A DNA stretch of 41,567 nucleotides from a virus. Each line of letters starts with the position of its first letter. Position 1 is the stretch's first letter. Positions 1 to 7,743 of the stretch are shown one piece after another. Under the pieces are notes generated by a model. The model was not told the origin of the DNA, ran no database searches, and saw only the letters and a program-made list of their open reading frames with translations. The stretch covers positions 1 through 41,567 of the IMG/VR virus record IMGVR_UViG_3300038629_000168. The stretch is one strand, 5' to 3'. The position numbers and the translations under genes were made by a program.

Positions 1-1
1 T

Positions 2-1738
2 GGTAGTGTTATAGGTGAGAGTGTTGCTGGACCTTATGGGGCTGCTGTAGGAGCTGAAATAGGTGAGGTGGCTAGGCAGGGTATAGCATCTTTAGTATAT
101 GGAGAAGATATAACATTCTGGGAATCATTAGGCAATTCATCTACAGAAGCGCTCCTTGGATTGATCGGTGGTCTTGGAGCCAAGGGAGAACTTAATGCAG
201 CCAATAAACTTCTTAGCCTTAAACAGAGAAAGGTGTCTCCTGCTGCTGATCTTATGAAAAGAGAATTCTTTGACATAGACACTGATGAAACAAAACGCAT
301 CATAAAGCTTGGTAAGGATCTGCTTGACGTTGATGTTTTACCAGCCCAGGCTACAAAGAGTAGGAATCTCGCTGGCCAGATGAAGCTGTTAAGGAATTTG
401 GATGCTACTGCTCCTATTATAGATGCGGCTGATAGGCTACAAAATGAGAAGGTTAATGCCAATCTACCGAGGCTTCTAAATAACTTATTCGGTGTTCCGT
501 CAGCCCCATATAAGACTGGTTCTGATGTTCAGCTTGCCGCTCAGACAGCTATAAAAGGGCTTGAGAAGGAACGATCTAGGGCGGCCAAACCTTTCTATGA
601 TGTCGCCTTTTCTGAGAATCCAGATGTTGACGTAGCTCCGATAGTTGGTTTCTTGGATGAGAATTTAAAGACTCAGGGTGGCAACGTATTAGAGCAGTAC
701 AAGTCATTAAAGAAGCTATTCTTAAAGCCTGACTTACCCGATAAGGCTGCTGACGTGATGGAGACTAAACTGGTCAAGCTAGATGGAGTTAAGCAGGCTA
801 TAGATGCTGAAATAGAGACTATGGGTAGACAGGGGGTATCTGGTAAAATATCATACCCATGGAAGGTGGCAAGTGGGATGCTTGATGACCAGCTTAAATC
901 ATCAGGAGTTAAGAATAGTTATGGGGAAACAGCTTATCAAGTTGCTAATGATGTCTTCTCATTTCTATCCACTGGTGTTAAGGCGGCCACTGATAGCCCT
1001 CTAGGTAAGATAGCTAGAACAAAGCCAGATCAGTTGTCGAACATTTCAACATTGATGCTTTCCTCCAAAAATATTAATCCTAGCCTTATCACTAATTCAG
1101 CAGGAACAGGTATTCGAGATAGGGTGCTAAGCGTTGATGGTGGTAAAGAGATTTGGGATTCTGGAGTTAGGGATTATATAACCGGAATAATCGAGAATAT
1201 ACCAGAAGACACATTTACCGCTAACACGAATATAGCTAAAGCCATAAAGAATGGCCTAGTCGGAAAACCATCACAGAAAGCCAATTTAAAAGCTGCTATG
1301 GATGAAGGGCAGTTTGAAACAATGAATAATCTAATGGATGTACTGGGCAGGTTATCCATAACAGCATCTAAGGAATCTGAATCAATCACAGCATCTGCTG
1401 CCATGAAGGATCTGGAGAAGATGTATGAGTCTGAAGTGGCGAAGGTGCTGGCTGCCCCACTAAGAACTCCAGAACTGGCGGTCACTAATAAGGTGAATTC
1501 ATGGAGAGTTGGTAAGGGTGCTGAGAAGGTGGCAGAGATAATAACCAACCCAACATCCAATGATCAGCTCCTAGCTCTTAAGAGGCTAGATCCAGAGTCT
1601 GACAGGTCTAAAATAGCATTAGGTATATTGGCCTTAATGAATGTTACAGCGTTGGAATATGGAAAGGGAGCCGCTGTTGAAGGTGCGTTTTCACCAGATG
1701 TGCCTATAACAATATCAAGATATGGTCAGGGAGAATAA
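2..1738 (+). CDS. Large ejection-type internal virion protein, 5' end cut by the window
   Basis: The frame is open to the left edge, so the start lies outside; a GTG at 68 is in frame but has no ribosome site and I do not take it as the start. The visible 578 residues begin with a Gly/Ala-rich stretch (GESVAGPYGAAVGAEIGE) and continue as a long, mostly helical, charged protein with no enzyme motif. Directly downstream is the tailspike gene. In P22-like phages the DNA-ejection proteins (gp7, gp20, gp16) lie just before the tailspike, so a role as a protein expelled with the DNA through the cell envelope is inferred from position and composition. Homology was not recognised directly. It ends 3 bases before the next gene, showing one operon. 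Confidence 0.6.
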   Translation, partial: GSVIGESVAGPYGAAVGAEIGEVARQGIASLVYGEDITFWESLGNSSTEALLGLIGGLGAKGELNAANKLLSLKQRKVSPAADLMKREFFDIDTDETKRIIKLGKDLLDVDVLPAQATKSRNLAGQMKLLRNLDATAPIIDAADRLQNEKVNANLPRLLNNLFGVPSAPYKTGSDVQLAAQTAIKGLEKERSRAAKPFYDVAFSENPDVDVAPIVGFLDENLKTQGGNVLEQYKSLKKLFLKPDLPDKAADVMETKLVKLDGVKQAIDAEIETMGRQGVSGKISYPWKVASGMLDDQLKSSGVKNSYGETAYQVANDVFSFLSTGVKAATDSPLGKIARTKPDQLSNISTLMLSSKNINPSLITNSAGTGIRDRVLSVDGGKEIWDSGVRDYITGIIENIPEDTFTANTNIAKAIKNGLVGKPSQKANLKAAMDEGQFETMNNLMDVLGRLSITASKESESITASAAMKDLEKMYESEVAKVLAAPLRTPELAVTNKVNSWRVGKGAEKVAEIITNPTSNDQLLALKRLDPESDRSKIALGILALMNVTALEYGKGAAVEGAFSPDVPITISRYGQGE

Positions 1739-1741
1739 TAA

Positions 1742-4372
1742 ATGACACGTTTAAAAATTGTACTAGTTCTAATCTTTTGCATAGCTAGCTTTAACATATG
1801 CTCAGCAGCAGACATCACATATTATCCGAAGTTCAGGGCCGATGATAGCAATGGACAGCCAATGGCATATGGCCAGGTGTATAGCTATGTTCAAGGAACT
1901 ACAACACCAAAGGCTACATACATAGACTCCACTGGGGATGTAGCCAACACCAATCCTGTTGTACTAGACAATAAGGGTGAGGCTGATATATACACTATAG
2001 GCCCTACAAAACTAGTGTTAAAGAAGAAGGTGGGTAGTGTTTATGTGACACAGTGGGAAGAGACGGTGGAAGGGTCTGGTGCTATATTTGGCAATTACAA
2101 ATACCCAGACTATGAGGCTCCCGATCAAGGGGCTGCGGACGCTACATACACCACGGTTAAGGATATTATAGATGGTTTGGCAGCCGATGAGGAGGCTGCA
2201 ATATTCTTCCCCCATAACAGCGGAGGTGTTACTACGGCTTATACATTCATAACAGCAGAGACCATCCCATCTAACATAACTCTTGAGTTTGAGAATGGGG
2301 CTATGATAGATACTGCAAGTGGCGGGACATGTAGCTATACCCATTCCAGCCAAATTCAGGCCAATAAGTACCAGCAGATCCATGCTGATGGCTCCAATAT
2401 ACACTTTGTGCTATCAAACAACACCGTAGAGGTAGGATGGTGGGGCTCAACAGCAGCGGGGTTTCAGGCAGCAGCTGATAGTTTCCCTTTTTATGAGGGA
2501 CATATGGCGAACAATATATCTTTGCCTCAGCTTGGAAATGTCGACACCGCAAACCTTGAAGGATGGGCCATGGACAGCGGAGTTACCTTTTTCCAAGATC
2601 GTTGGCAAATTATATCCGTCAGAGGCGAAGACAGGAGGGGTACAAGACTATATGGTGTTGCAGGCATTGAGAATCAGACCATGATAGCTCTTGGTGGATA
2701 TATCAATGGAGGTAATAATGATGTCGGAAATTATAGAACTATTTCGGACTTTATGTTAAGAGGGTCTGATCTTGCCAGCGGTGGCATTGATGCCACCAGG
2801 ACACAGCACACACTGTTTGAAAATCTTATCATTGATTCATTAGTTAATCCTTCAAGTTCTGTATCTGCATACGGTATACAGGTCACTAATGCCATATCAT
2901 CCAAATGGGACAAAATACATATTGGACCTGGTGAAGGCCACGGCATCCACAGTTATGGCGGATCCGGAGCTATTTTTAATGCTAATGTTATTTCAAATTG
3001 TTCATTTGTCAACCTTACAGGTGACGGTATTCGTATAGATGGATCAACTGCTGGAAATGTATTTTTAGGGAACACATACGAAACTTGTTATAATGGTATC
3101 TATTTTGGCGGCTTTTCTACTGGCGGTGATTTGATTGATGGTGGGTATTTTGAAGACAATAAGAACTCGGATATATATGTTGGAGCAAAAACATATTCAA
3201 AAGGATTGGCAGTTAGGAATGCTTATTTTAACGGCTGGTCTGAAGATCAAAACGACGATTACACACCAGTTAAAGTTAAATTTTCAAGGGGTTTAGAAAT
3301 AACAGGTTGTGTGTTAACTGCGGATACTTTTGCAAGAAAACCTCCTACTGGGTATTATTTTTTAGACGCCGATATCTCTGGTGGAATAGTTGAAAACAGT
3401 ATTATAAGAATGGGTCTATGGAGAGACAATTTTGCCTACCCTTCAGGAGAAGGCCTTGCGGCTAATGACGTTTATAACATAAATACTAATTGGGTTGATT
3501 ATAATAATAGCTTGATTGACCCTACCTTTGCCCCTTTTGTAGATTCTAACATTATTGCTGACCGCCTACCCTATGGCGGGTGGACTATAGGCACGGCAGG
3601 AGGCTCTACGATAGAAAGGGCAGGCGAAGACTATGCAGGCATGCCCACAGCTATGATGACTAGAGGTACGGGTCAATGTTTGCTAACTCGACAAATCCCA
3701 TTGCCCGACAATATGCGAAACACCTTCATAACTGTTACGGTGCCTATCAAAGGTGTAGTGACACCATCAGGCAGTGGTAACTCTTTGTTTATTAATGGTT
3801 CTGGTGTGTCGTCAGTTGCAGGAGATTCTAACTTTAATAATAAATCCATTTGGGCGTGGAAATCAGCAACGTGTTATGTGGACTACACAACCGATGAGCT
3901 AACAGTATCTATTACATTAGCTGCAGATGGGTCTCAGGTAGTAGTGGGTCAACCTTGTGTTTTCCAAGGAGCAACGCCGTTTTATGATAATTCCGGTGAC
4001 CAGGATTGGTTTTATAGCGCAGCACCAACAGATGGCACGTGGACTGTAGCTGATAGGATTATAGATATTTCCCCAACTTCAGGGCAGCCTGTAGGATGGA
4101 TATGCACAACCTCGGGCACATTTGGTGCCGCCACCGACAATACTGGAGACACGACAAGTGGCAGCGATACCATTGACGGCATGGCAGATAATTCAGATTT
4201 TTATGTAGGAGAGTATGTAACTGTAAGTGCTGGGTTTCCTGGACTTCCCAGAATATTGGCTAAATCTGGTACTACGGTTATAGTTTTAAATGCTGATGCA
4301 TCGGGTACAAATGCAAATGTAACAGTATCAACTAGCAACCCAACATTTATATCTTATGGTGATCTTAATTGA
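1742..4372 (+). CDS. Tailspike with P22-type head-binding domain, beta-helix body and N-terminal signal peptide
   Basis: 876 residues. Residues 1-23 form a typical Sec signal (basic MTRLK, hydrophobic core, ending CSA-A). Residues about 24-115 match the P22-tailspike head-binding pattern: YPKFRADDSNGQPMAYGQV, GTTTPKATYIDSTGDVANTNP, VLDNKGEADIY. Residues about 130-560 are rich in short Asn/Gly/Ile/Val rungs (for example NVISNCSFVNLTGDGIRIDG) typical of right-handed parallel beta-helix, pectate-lyase-like tailspikes that bind or cut surface polysaccharide. Residues about 640-876 hold beta-rich C-terminal modules, the last containing SGSDTIDGM and VGEYVTVS. The start is supported by GGGAG at about 1729. 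A signal peptide is odd for a tailspike, which is normally assembled in the cytoplasm. The substrate cannot be told. Confidence 0.85.
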   Translation: MTRLKIVLVLIFCIASFNICSAADITYYPKFRADDSNGQPMAYGQVYSYVQGTTTPKATYIDSTGDVANTNPVVLDNKGEADIYTIGPTKLVLKKKVGSVYVTQWEETVEGSGAIFGNYKYPDYEAPDQGAADATYTTVKDIIDGLAADEEAAIFFPHNSGGVTTAYTFITAETIPSNITLEFENGAMIDTASGGTCSYTHSSQIQANKYQQIHADGSNIHFVLSNNTVEVGWWGSTAAGFQAAADSFPFYEGHMANNISLPQLGNVDTANLEGWAMDSGVTFFQDRWQIISVRGEDRRGTRLYGVAGIENQTMIALGGYINGGNNDVGNYRTISDFMLRGSDLASGGIDATRTQHTLFENLIIDSLVNPSSSVSAYGIQVTNAISSKWDKIHIGPGEGHGIHSYGGSGAIFNANVISNCSFVNLTGDGIRIDGSTAGNVFLGNTYETCYNGIYFGGFSTGGDLIDGGYFEDNKNSDIYVGAKTYSKGLAVRNAYFNGWSEDQNDDYTPVKVKFSRGLEITGCVLTADTFARKPPTGYYFLDADISGGIVENSIIRMGLWRDNFAYPSGEGLAANDVYNINTNWVDYNNSLIDPTFAPFVDSNIIADRLPYGGWTIGTAGGSTIERAGEDYAGMPTAMMTRGTGQCLLTRQIPLPDNMRNTFITVTVPIKGVVTPSGSGNSLFINGSGVSSVAGDSNFNNKSIWAWKSATCYVDYTTDELTVSITLAADGSQVVVGQPCVFQGATPFYDNSGDQDWFYSAAPTDGTWTVADRIIDISPTSGQPVGWICTTSGTFGAATDNTGDTTSGSDTIDGMADNSDFYVGEYVTVSAGFPGLPRILAKSGTTVIVLNADASGTNANVTVSTSNPTFISYGDLN

Positions 4373-4410
4373 CAATGTATGCTGGTTAGGATTGGAAAGG
4401 ATGGTGAATC

Positions 4411-4620
4411 ATGGTGAATTTGATCTTGAAATTATTGATTTGTATAGCTCTGGCCTGTCTGCTTAGTGCTTGCGGGTCTACTGGTAGCCAAAGAGCGGTT
4501 AAGGTCGTGGTAGAAGTAGGGGCGAATTGTGAGCACCTGGAGGATGAGGAATGGCGGGACTGCATGGTGGAGGAGGCTATTAGACTTGGGGAGAAGAAAC
4601 TTGAAGAAGCTAGCGATTAG
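4411..4620 (+). CDS. Small phage lipoprotein, possible outer-membrane spanin
   Basis: 69 residues. The N-terminus is a hydrophobic signal ending in the lipobox LSAC (Cys21), so the mature 49-residue protein should be lipid-anchored. The mature part has two further Cys and is Glu/Lys rich. ATG 4411 is preceded by GGAAAGG at 4394. A second ATGGTGAAT copy sits at 4401 in another frame. Its 3' end overlaps the next lipoprotein gene by 20 bases. Placement just after the tailspike, and two nested small lipoproteins, suggest an envelope or lysis role such as o-spanin; this is inference, and no inner-membrane spanin partner is evident next door. Confidence 0.65.
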   Translation: MVNLILKLLICIALACLLSACGSTGSQRAVKVVVEVGANCEHLEDEEWRDCMVEEAIRLGEKKLEEASD

Positions 4621-4858
4621 CCTTATGTGTGCCATGCTCCTAGTTGGGTGTGGCACCATTAAGACAACAATAGAACAGCCGGATGGTAGTGTCTATGCCA
4701 TCACCTCTAAGAAGGACTCGATTGTTACCATACATACTGCCGATAATGTCGATATAGAGGTTAACAATCAGGGACAGCAGAGTGCCTTTGAGTGGTTTAT
4801 GGTGCATTTATTGAGTAATACAGACATACAGGTAGGAGATGACGATGATGAAATATAG
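4601..4858 (+). CDS. Second small lipoprotein, TTG start overlapping the first
   Basis: 85 residues from a TTG codon at 4601, giving MKKLAISLMCAMLLVGCG: a classic lipoprotein signal with lipobox LVGC (Cys17). GGGGAGA at 4588-4594 sits at good spacing from this TTG. In-frame codons further upstream would put the signal 24 residues inside the protein, so 4601 is chosen. The mature part is short, beta-prone (IKTTIEQPDGSVYAITSKK) and ends in an acidic DDDDE tail. It is encoded partly inside the end of the preceding lipoprotein gene and overlaps the next gene. An envelope or lysis-accessory role is plausible but unproven. Confidence 0.7.
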   Translation: MKKLAISLMCAMLLVGCGTIKTTIEQPDGSVYAITSKKDSIVTIHTADNVDIEVNNQGQQSAFEWFMVHLLSNTDIQVGDDDDEI

Positions 4859-5249
4859 AGGTGGGTATAAATACCAACTAGCAGAGGCATACGTAATAGA
4901 CACAGACATAACACCTCCATACGACATCAGCACAGAGTATATCGACTTGTATGCTGACGGCAGGTTGGTTATTAGGAATGGGTATGCATGGGATGGGCCT
5001 AGTGGTCCAACGGTGGACACACCCAATTTCATGACCCCTTCGTTGGTGCATGATGCCTTCTATCAGTTAATGAGACAAGGACTCCTGTCTAGGATATGGA
5101 GACATTTTGTTGACAGGCTGCTGATAAAGATGTGTAAGAAAAGGGATATGTGTGGAGCTAGGAGATGGTGGGTTAATCTAGGAGTGAAATGGCTTGCTGG
5201 CTTTGCAGCTAAAGAGGAGAATGCTAAGGAGGTTATAGAGGTGGAATGA
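4845..5249 (+). CDS. DUF1353-family phage protein
   Basis: About 134 residues. The central motif NGYAWDGPSGPTVDTPNF followed by SLVHDAFYQLMRQG matches the DUF1353 pattern (WDG...P, then HDxxY). The function of this family is not established to my knowledge. There are three possible ATGs at 4839, 4845 and 4848. AGGAG at 4834-4838 touches the first and is correctly spaced for 4845 or 4848, so 4845 is preferred. The gene overlaps the end of the lipoprotein gene and is the last plus-strand gene before the convergent boundary. A link to cell-wall or lysis functions is only a positional guess. Confidence 0.75.
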   Translation: MMKYRGGYKYQLAEAYVIDTDITPPYDISTEYIDLYADGRLVIRNGYAWDGPSGPTVDTPNFMTPSLVHDAFYQLMRQGLLSRIWRHFVDRLLIKMCKKRDMCGARRWWVNLGVKWLAGFAAKEENAKEVIEVE

Positions 5250-5252
5250 TGT

Positions 5253-5296
5253 AAAAAAAAGGGGAGAGAGGGACTATTGCTAATCCTTCTCTCCCC
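5253..5296 (-). terminator. Intrinsic terminator of the long leftward operon
   Basis: A 12-base stem (left arm 5261-5272, right arm 5285-5296, one mismatch in the leftward RNA) is flanked by eight A at 5253-5260. Read leftward this is a GC-rich hairpin followed by U8, a textbook rho-independent terminator. Read rightward it lacks a U-tract, though the hairpin could still slow the convergent plus-strand transcript. It lies between the last plus gene (ends 5249) and the last minus gene (ends 5387). Confidence 0.85.
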
Positions 5297-5386
5297 TGCC
5301 CGATCCCCGCTACTTGTGAAAAGGAGGAACACGCTTCGCAAGGGTGGGATAATGTCAACACACATATACTACCACACTTTTTCTTT

Positions 5387-5674
5387 CTAGTCAAGCACTT
5401 TATCTAACCAGCCATCTATTTCTTCTTGAAGCTTCTCCTTGAACGATAACTCCTTCCACCTAAAGGTGTCGTTATACCTGCCAGCAGCCCCCTCTTTCTT
5501 ATCTTGGGCCATACCGAAAGATAACATATCAGCCGGTCTTCGCTCCCGCTCTCCTGCCGCTTGACGTGCAGCGGCCAGTCTATACATTGCGTACTCATCG
5601 GTCACTGGCATCAGCTCACCTGGGTTAGTTAGACCAAATAGGCCACCTAGAACAGGGACTGCAGCACCTAACAC
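5387..5674 (-). CDS. Hypothetical protein, last gene of the leftward operon
   Basis: 95 residues from a GTG start at 5674, with AAGGAG at 5682-5687 at ideal spacing. The GTG shares a base with the TAG stop of the upstream gene (TAGTG), indicating translational coupling. The N-terminus is Gly/Leu rich (GAAVPVLGGLFGLTNP). The rest is charged, with an Arg/Glu patch AAGERERRPADM. I do not recognise the family. The Gly/Leu N-terminus followed by a charged helix is also seen in structural proteins, so a virion role cannot be excluded despite the early-strand location. Confidence 0.7.
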   Translation of the reverse strand: MLGAAVPVLGGLFGLTNPGELMPVTDEYAMYRLAAARQAAGERERRPADMLSFGMAQDKKEGAAGRYNDTFRWKELSFKEKLQEEIDGWLDKVLD

Positions 5675-6048
5675 TATACCTCTCCTTTAAGCCGCACATT
5701 AATACTAGGCAACCTAGCAAGTATATCCTCATACATACTCTTTATATTGGCTGTCTCCTTCTCAAGCCTCGCTTCCATTTTATCCCGATACTGGTCCTTA
5801 ATTCCCATCAGCTTTTCGTCATGCGCCTTCTCCACAGCCAACACCTTCTTCTCATACTCAATGTTAAGCTTCTCTTCCTTCATCTTCACCATGTGCTTGA
5901 TGTCTTCCAGGTCCAGCTTCTTCTGTAGCTTCATCTCTTCACACTGCTGCTTAAGCTTCATCTTGTCATTGGTTAATGCAGTGATTTCCTTCTTAAGCTC
6001 TTCCACGTGATCCTTGTATCCATTCACCATCTTCTTATTCATGAACAT
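5674..6048 (-). CDS. Coiled-coil protein of unknown function
   Basis: 124 residues, almost entirely helical and rich in Lys, Glu, Met and Leu heptads (EELKKEITALTNDKMKLKQQ). No cysteine motif other than one isolated Cys and no signal peptide. Start ATG 6048 follows GAGGAGG. It overlaps the next gene by one base (TAGTG). Such lone coiled-coil proteins in phage early operons often act as adaptors or inhibitors of host complexes, but nothing here names a target. Confidence 0.75.
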   Translation of the reverse strand: MFMNKKMVNGYKDHVEELKKEITALTNDKMKLKQQCEEMKLQKKLDLEDIKHMVKMKEEKLNIEYEKKVLAVEKAHDEKLMGIKDQYRDKMEARLEKETANIKSMYEDILARLPSINVRLKGEV

Positions 6049-6063
6049 GTTAGTCCTCCTCGG

Positions 6064-6297
6064 TTAAAGGTTAGTCGCATCCTGCTCCTCACATTTCTTA
6101 CACAATCCTCTCTGATTCAACTCCTGTGGATGCACCTTTGGCTTCTTCCATGCTCCATACTTATAGCCCCATTGGTTTTCTAGGTTGTCTGGATGTAAAC
6201 ACTTGTCTATATTCATGCTATTATCCTTTGCATCCTCGAAGTGTGTGCATTTAATACATGCCACTCTATCTGTGAAATCTATCACTTTAGCTGCCAT
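6064..6297 (-). CDS. Small Cys-pair (putative zinc-binding) protein
   Basis: 77 residues with CIKCTHFED near the N-terminus, an isolated CLHP, and LCKKCEEQ near the C-terminus. Two CxxC pairs about 50 residues apart could form one zinc site. The middle (NQWGYKYGAWKKPKVHP) looks like the conserved small phage proteins that carry 'CxxC...C.H' patterns. Function unknown. It overlaps the preceding 57-residue gene by 16 bases and uses AAGGAGGG as ribosome site. Confidence 0.75.
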   Translation of the reverse strand: MAAKVIDFTDRVACIKCTHFEDAKDNSMNIDKCLHPDNLENQWGYKYGAWKKPKVHPQELNQRGLCKKCEEQDATNL

Positions 6298-6455
6298 ACG
6301 CCCTCCTTTATAAGCCTGTCTTTGAATGCTTGATATATGTCTTCAATAGCCACCTCCGTTGGCCCAGTGTGCGAGCCCGATGGATCATGAATTAATACAT
6401 CGCAATCACTAAAGTAGTCGAAAAATTCTTCAGGTCCATACTCTCCTATTGTCAT
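6282..6455 (-). CDS. 57-residue acidic protein, unrecognised
   Basis: Reading the minus strand from ATG 6455 gives MTIGEYGPEEFFDYFSDCDV and continues to a TGA at 6282-6284, 57 residues. AAGGAG lies just upstream (6461-6466), and the ATG overlaps the TGA of the upstream gene (ATGA). The coding run exactly fills the space between its neighbours. The N-terminus is acidic and the C-terminus is helical (EVAIEDIYQAFKDRLIKEG). No family recognised. Confidence 0.75.
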   Translation of the reverse strand: MTIGEYGPEEFFDYFSDCDVLIHDPSGSHTGPTEVAIEDIYQAFKDRLIKEGVWQLK

Positions 6456-6652
6456 AGCCCCTCCTTTATAAACCTGTCCTTAACAGGCTGTCCCATTAGT
6501 TTGTAATTAGTGCATGGACCTTGGTGTGTCTGCCAGCAACTATAGCACATTGTCTCACCGCAGCCCACACACTTCCCCATCTCCAGCAACTGAGGCTCCA
6601 TCTTAGGCACCTCCACCTTATACCTGAAACATTTAGGGCATGTCTGTGTCAC
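6452..6652 (-). CDS. Small zinc-ribbon-like protein
   Basis: 66 residues from GTG 6652. Three Cys pairs are visible: CPKC (5-8), CVGC (about 28-31) and CYSC (about 36-39), then a lone Cys-Thr-Asn. Tight spacing of CVGCGETMCYSC suggests a RING/ribbon-like zinc knuckle. It ends in ATGA with the downstream 57-residue gene and starts inside the end of the upstream gene (20-base overlap), so it is probably translated by coupling; no strong independent ribosome site is seen. Confidence 0.7.
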   Translation of the reverse strand: MTQTCPKCFRYKVEVPKMEPQLLEMGKCVGCGETMCYSCWQTHQGPCTNYKLMGQPVKDRFIKEGL

Positions 6653-6899
6653 TCTTCATAGCCTCATCATTAAGCTTGTTAAGCATTTCTGCCAAATCAC
6701 CAATAAACTTGAAGCTGTCTGTTTCATCATATGCCCACCTCTCACTCTCCAGTACAGGAAAGAAGTCCATCCCATTACTAACCAGCCTCACTGTAAGCTC
6801 TTGATATTCGCTGTCGCTCCCCTGGTCACAATCAGGCTCCTGCACCAGCTTAAACTCAATATCACTTATTGTTACACCCTTGCCTAGTTTCATTTCCAT
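6633..6899 (-). CDS. Hypothetical acidic protein
   Basis: 88 residues, alternating beta-like N-terminus (MEMKLGKGVTISDIEFKLVQ) and helical C-terminus (FIGDLAEMLNKLNDEAMKSD). Start ATG 6899 follows GGAGAA; the ATG two codons later has better spacing. No motif recognised. Overlaps both neighbours, consistent with the compact early operon. Confidence 0.7.
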   Translation of the reverse strand: MEMKLGKGVTISDIEFKLVQEPDCDQGSDSEYQELTVRLVSNGMDFFPVLESERWAYDETDSFKFIGDLAEMLNKLNDEAMKSDTDMP

Positions 6900-7099
6900 T
6901 TCTCCTTATTCTTATTTATATAAGCTTGCCTCTCCTTCACCCTGCTCTTCCTACAAGAGACTTGTAGTCCATCTGGCCTTGTCCTATTAACGCCAAACTC
7001 ATCTACTGGGTGGTACCTCTGACAGTTGGTACACCATTTGCCATGCTTAGCAGAGGGGTCGTCGGACGTTGGTATTACATACCGCCTTTCCTCCTTCAT
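6890..7099 (-). CDS. Small CxxC protein with a degenerate second pair
   Basis: 69 residues: KWCTNCQRYHPVDEFGVN, then RPDGLQVSCRKS and a basic helix. The pattern is that of the widespread mini zinc protein 'CxxC...F...DGL...CxxC' often linked to HNH proteins. Here the last Cys of the second pair is Ser (CRKS), so zinc binding may be weakened or use another ligand. Start ATG 7099 follows CTGGAGG. Function unknown. Confidence 0.75.
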   Translation of the reverse strand: MKEERRYVIPTSDDPSAKHGKWCTNCQRYHPVDEFGVNRTRPDGLQVSCRKSRVKERQAYINKNKEKWK

Positions 7100-7100
7100 A

Positions 7101-7286
7101 TTAGTCCTCCAGTTCTATAGTGATTTTCACCTTCTTAGGGGTTGCGAAACTGAAGTGTTTCTTTAGCCTAAATACGGGGAACGGACCAGCAACCAATTCT
7201 TCATCAAGCACATTACCCCATCCAATCACATCACCAGGAGTAGCGCAGGTACGACTAACCCATCCATTAATCACCTTCTTCTTCAT
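7101..7286 (-). CDS. Hypothetical 61-residue protein
   Basis: 61 residues, basic N-terminus (MKKKVINGWVSR), a single Cys, and a beta-prone C-terminus ending in ITIELED. AAGGAG lies 6-7 bases before ATG 7286. One base separates its stop from the next gene. No family recognised. Confidence 0.65.
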   Translation of the reverse strand: MKKKVINGWVSRTCATPGDVIGWGNVLDEELVAGPFPVFRLKKHFSFATPKKVKITIELED

Positions 7287-7348
7287 AACTTCTCCTTTAT
7301 GTTTGGTTAATTTTAATGGCTACATACCTCGACTTTAACGGGGTCTAT

Positions 7349-7360
7349 ACATAGCTATGT
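7349..7360. repeat. 12-base perfect palindrome in a rare operon gap
   Basis: ACATAGCTATGT is a perfect palindrome in the middle of the 123-base gap 7287-7409, one of the few gaps in the leftward operon. No open frame of any size fits the gap; AAAAAGGAG at its upstream end touches a four-codon ATG...TAG. The palindrome could be an operator or processing site. No good promoter flanks it. Confidence 0.4.
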
Positions 7361-7409
7361 CATCTTTTAGAATCCTATGTTATAGCCATCTCCTTTTTAG
7401 TTAGGCTGT

Positions 7410-7730
7410 CTAAGAAACCAGAATGTCTTCAATCATTATAAGATCATCAACATCAATAGATATACCAAGCTTGGAGAGACTATCAACAAACGCTGGTGCA
7501 TTCTTGTTAATACCTGCAAGATTTGCACCATCTACGAATAGGTAATAACATACTTCTCCTGAGTAGTATGACCCAGCAGCGCCGTATATGAAATTAGCTT
7601 TCTCTAGGCAATAATCAGGGTCGTCTTCCCAGTCTCCACGATCAAAAATGTTATTCTCTATAAACTTGTCAACAATCTCATCATTAACTTTAACACCTAT
7701 ACCACAAACTCCGCTATAATCTATGCCCAT
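7410..7730 (-). CDS. Hypothetical protein, 106 residues
   Basis: ATG 7730 is chosen because AAGGAG lies 8-9 bases upstream and the upstream gene stops at 7744; the longer frame would run back into that gene. Sequence MGIDYSGVCGIGVKVNDEIV followed by an acidic part and VCYYLFVDGANLAGI. It looks like a compact alpha/beta protein. It resembles small conserved phage proteins beginning MGIDY, whose function is unknown to me. Confidence 0.75.
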   Translation of the reverse strand: MGIDYSGVCGIGVKVNDEIVDKFIENNIFDRGDWEDDPDYCLEKANFIYGAAGSYYSGEVCYYLFVDGANLAGINKNAPAFVDSLSKLGISIDVDDLIMIEDILVS

Positions 7731-7743
7731 AATATGTTCTCCT

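Noticed and set aside
1174-1560. Minus-strand frame opposite the ejection protein
   Set aside because: No ribosome site and lies wholly within a well-supported plus-strand gene.
5300-5386. Rightward promoter with GATAAT near 5348
   Set aside because: The -35 at proper spacing is poor and it would only read against the leftward operon.
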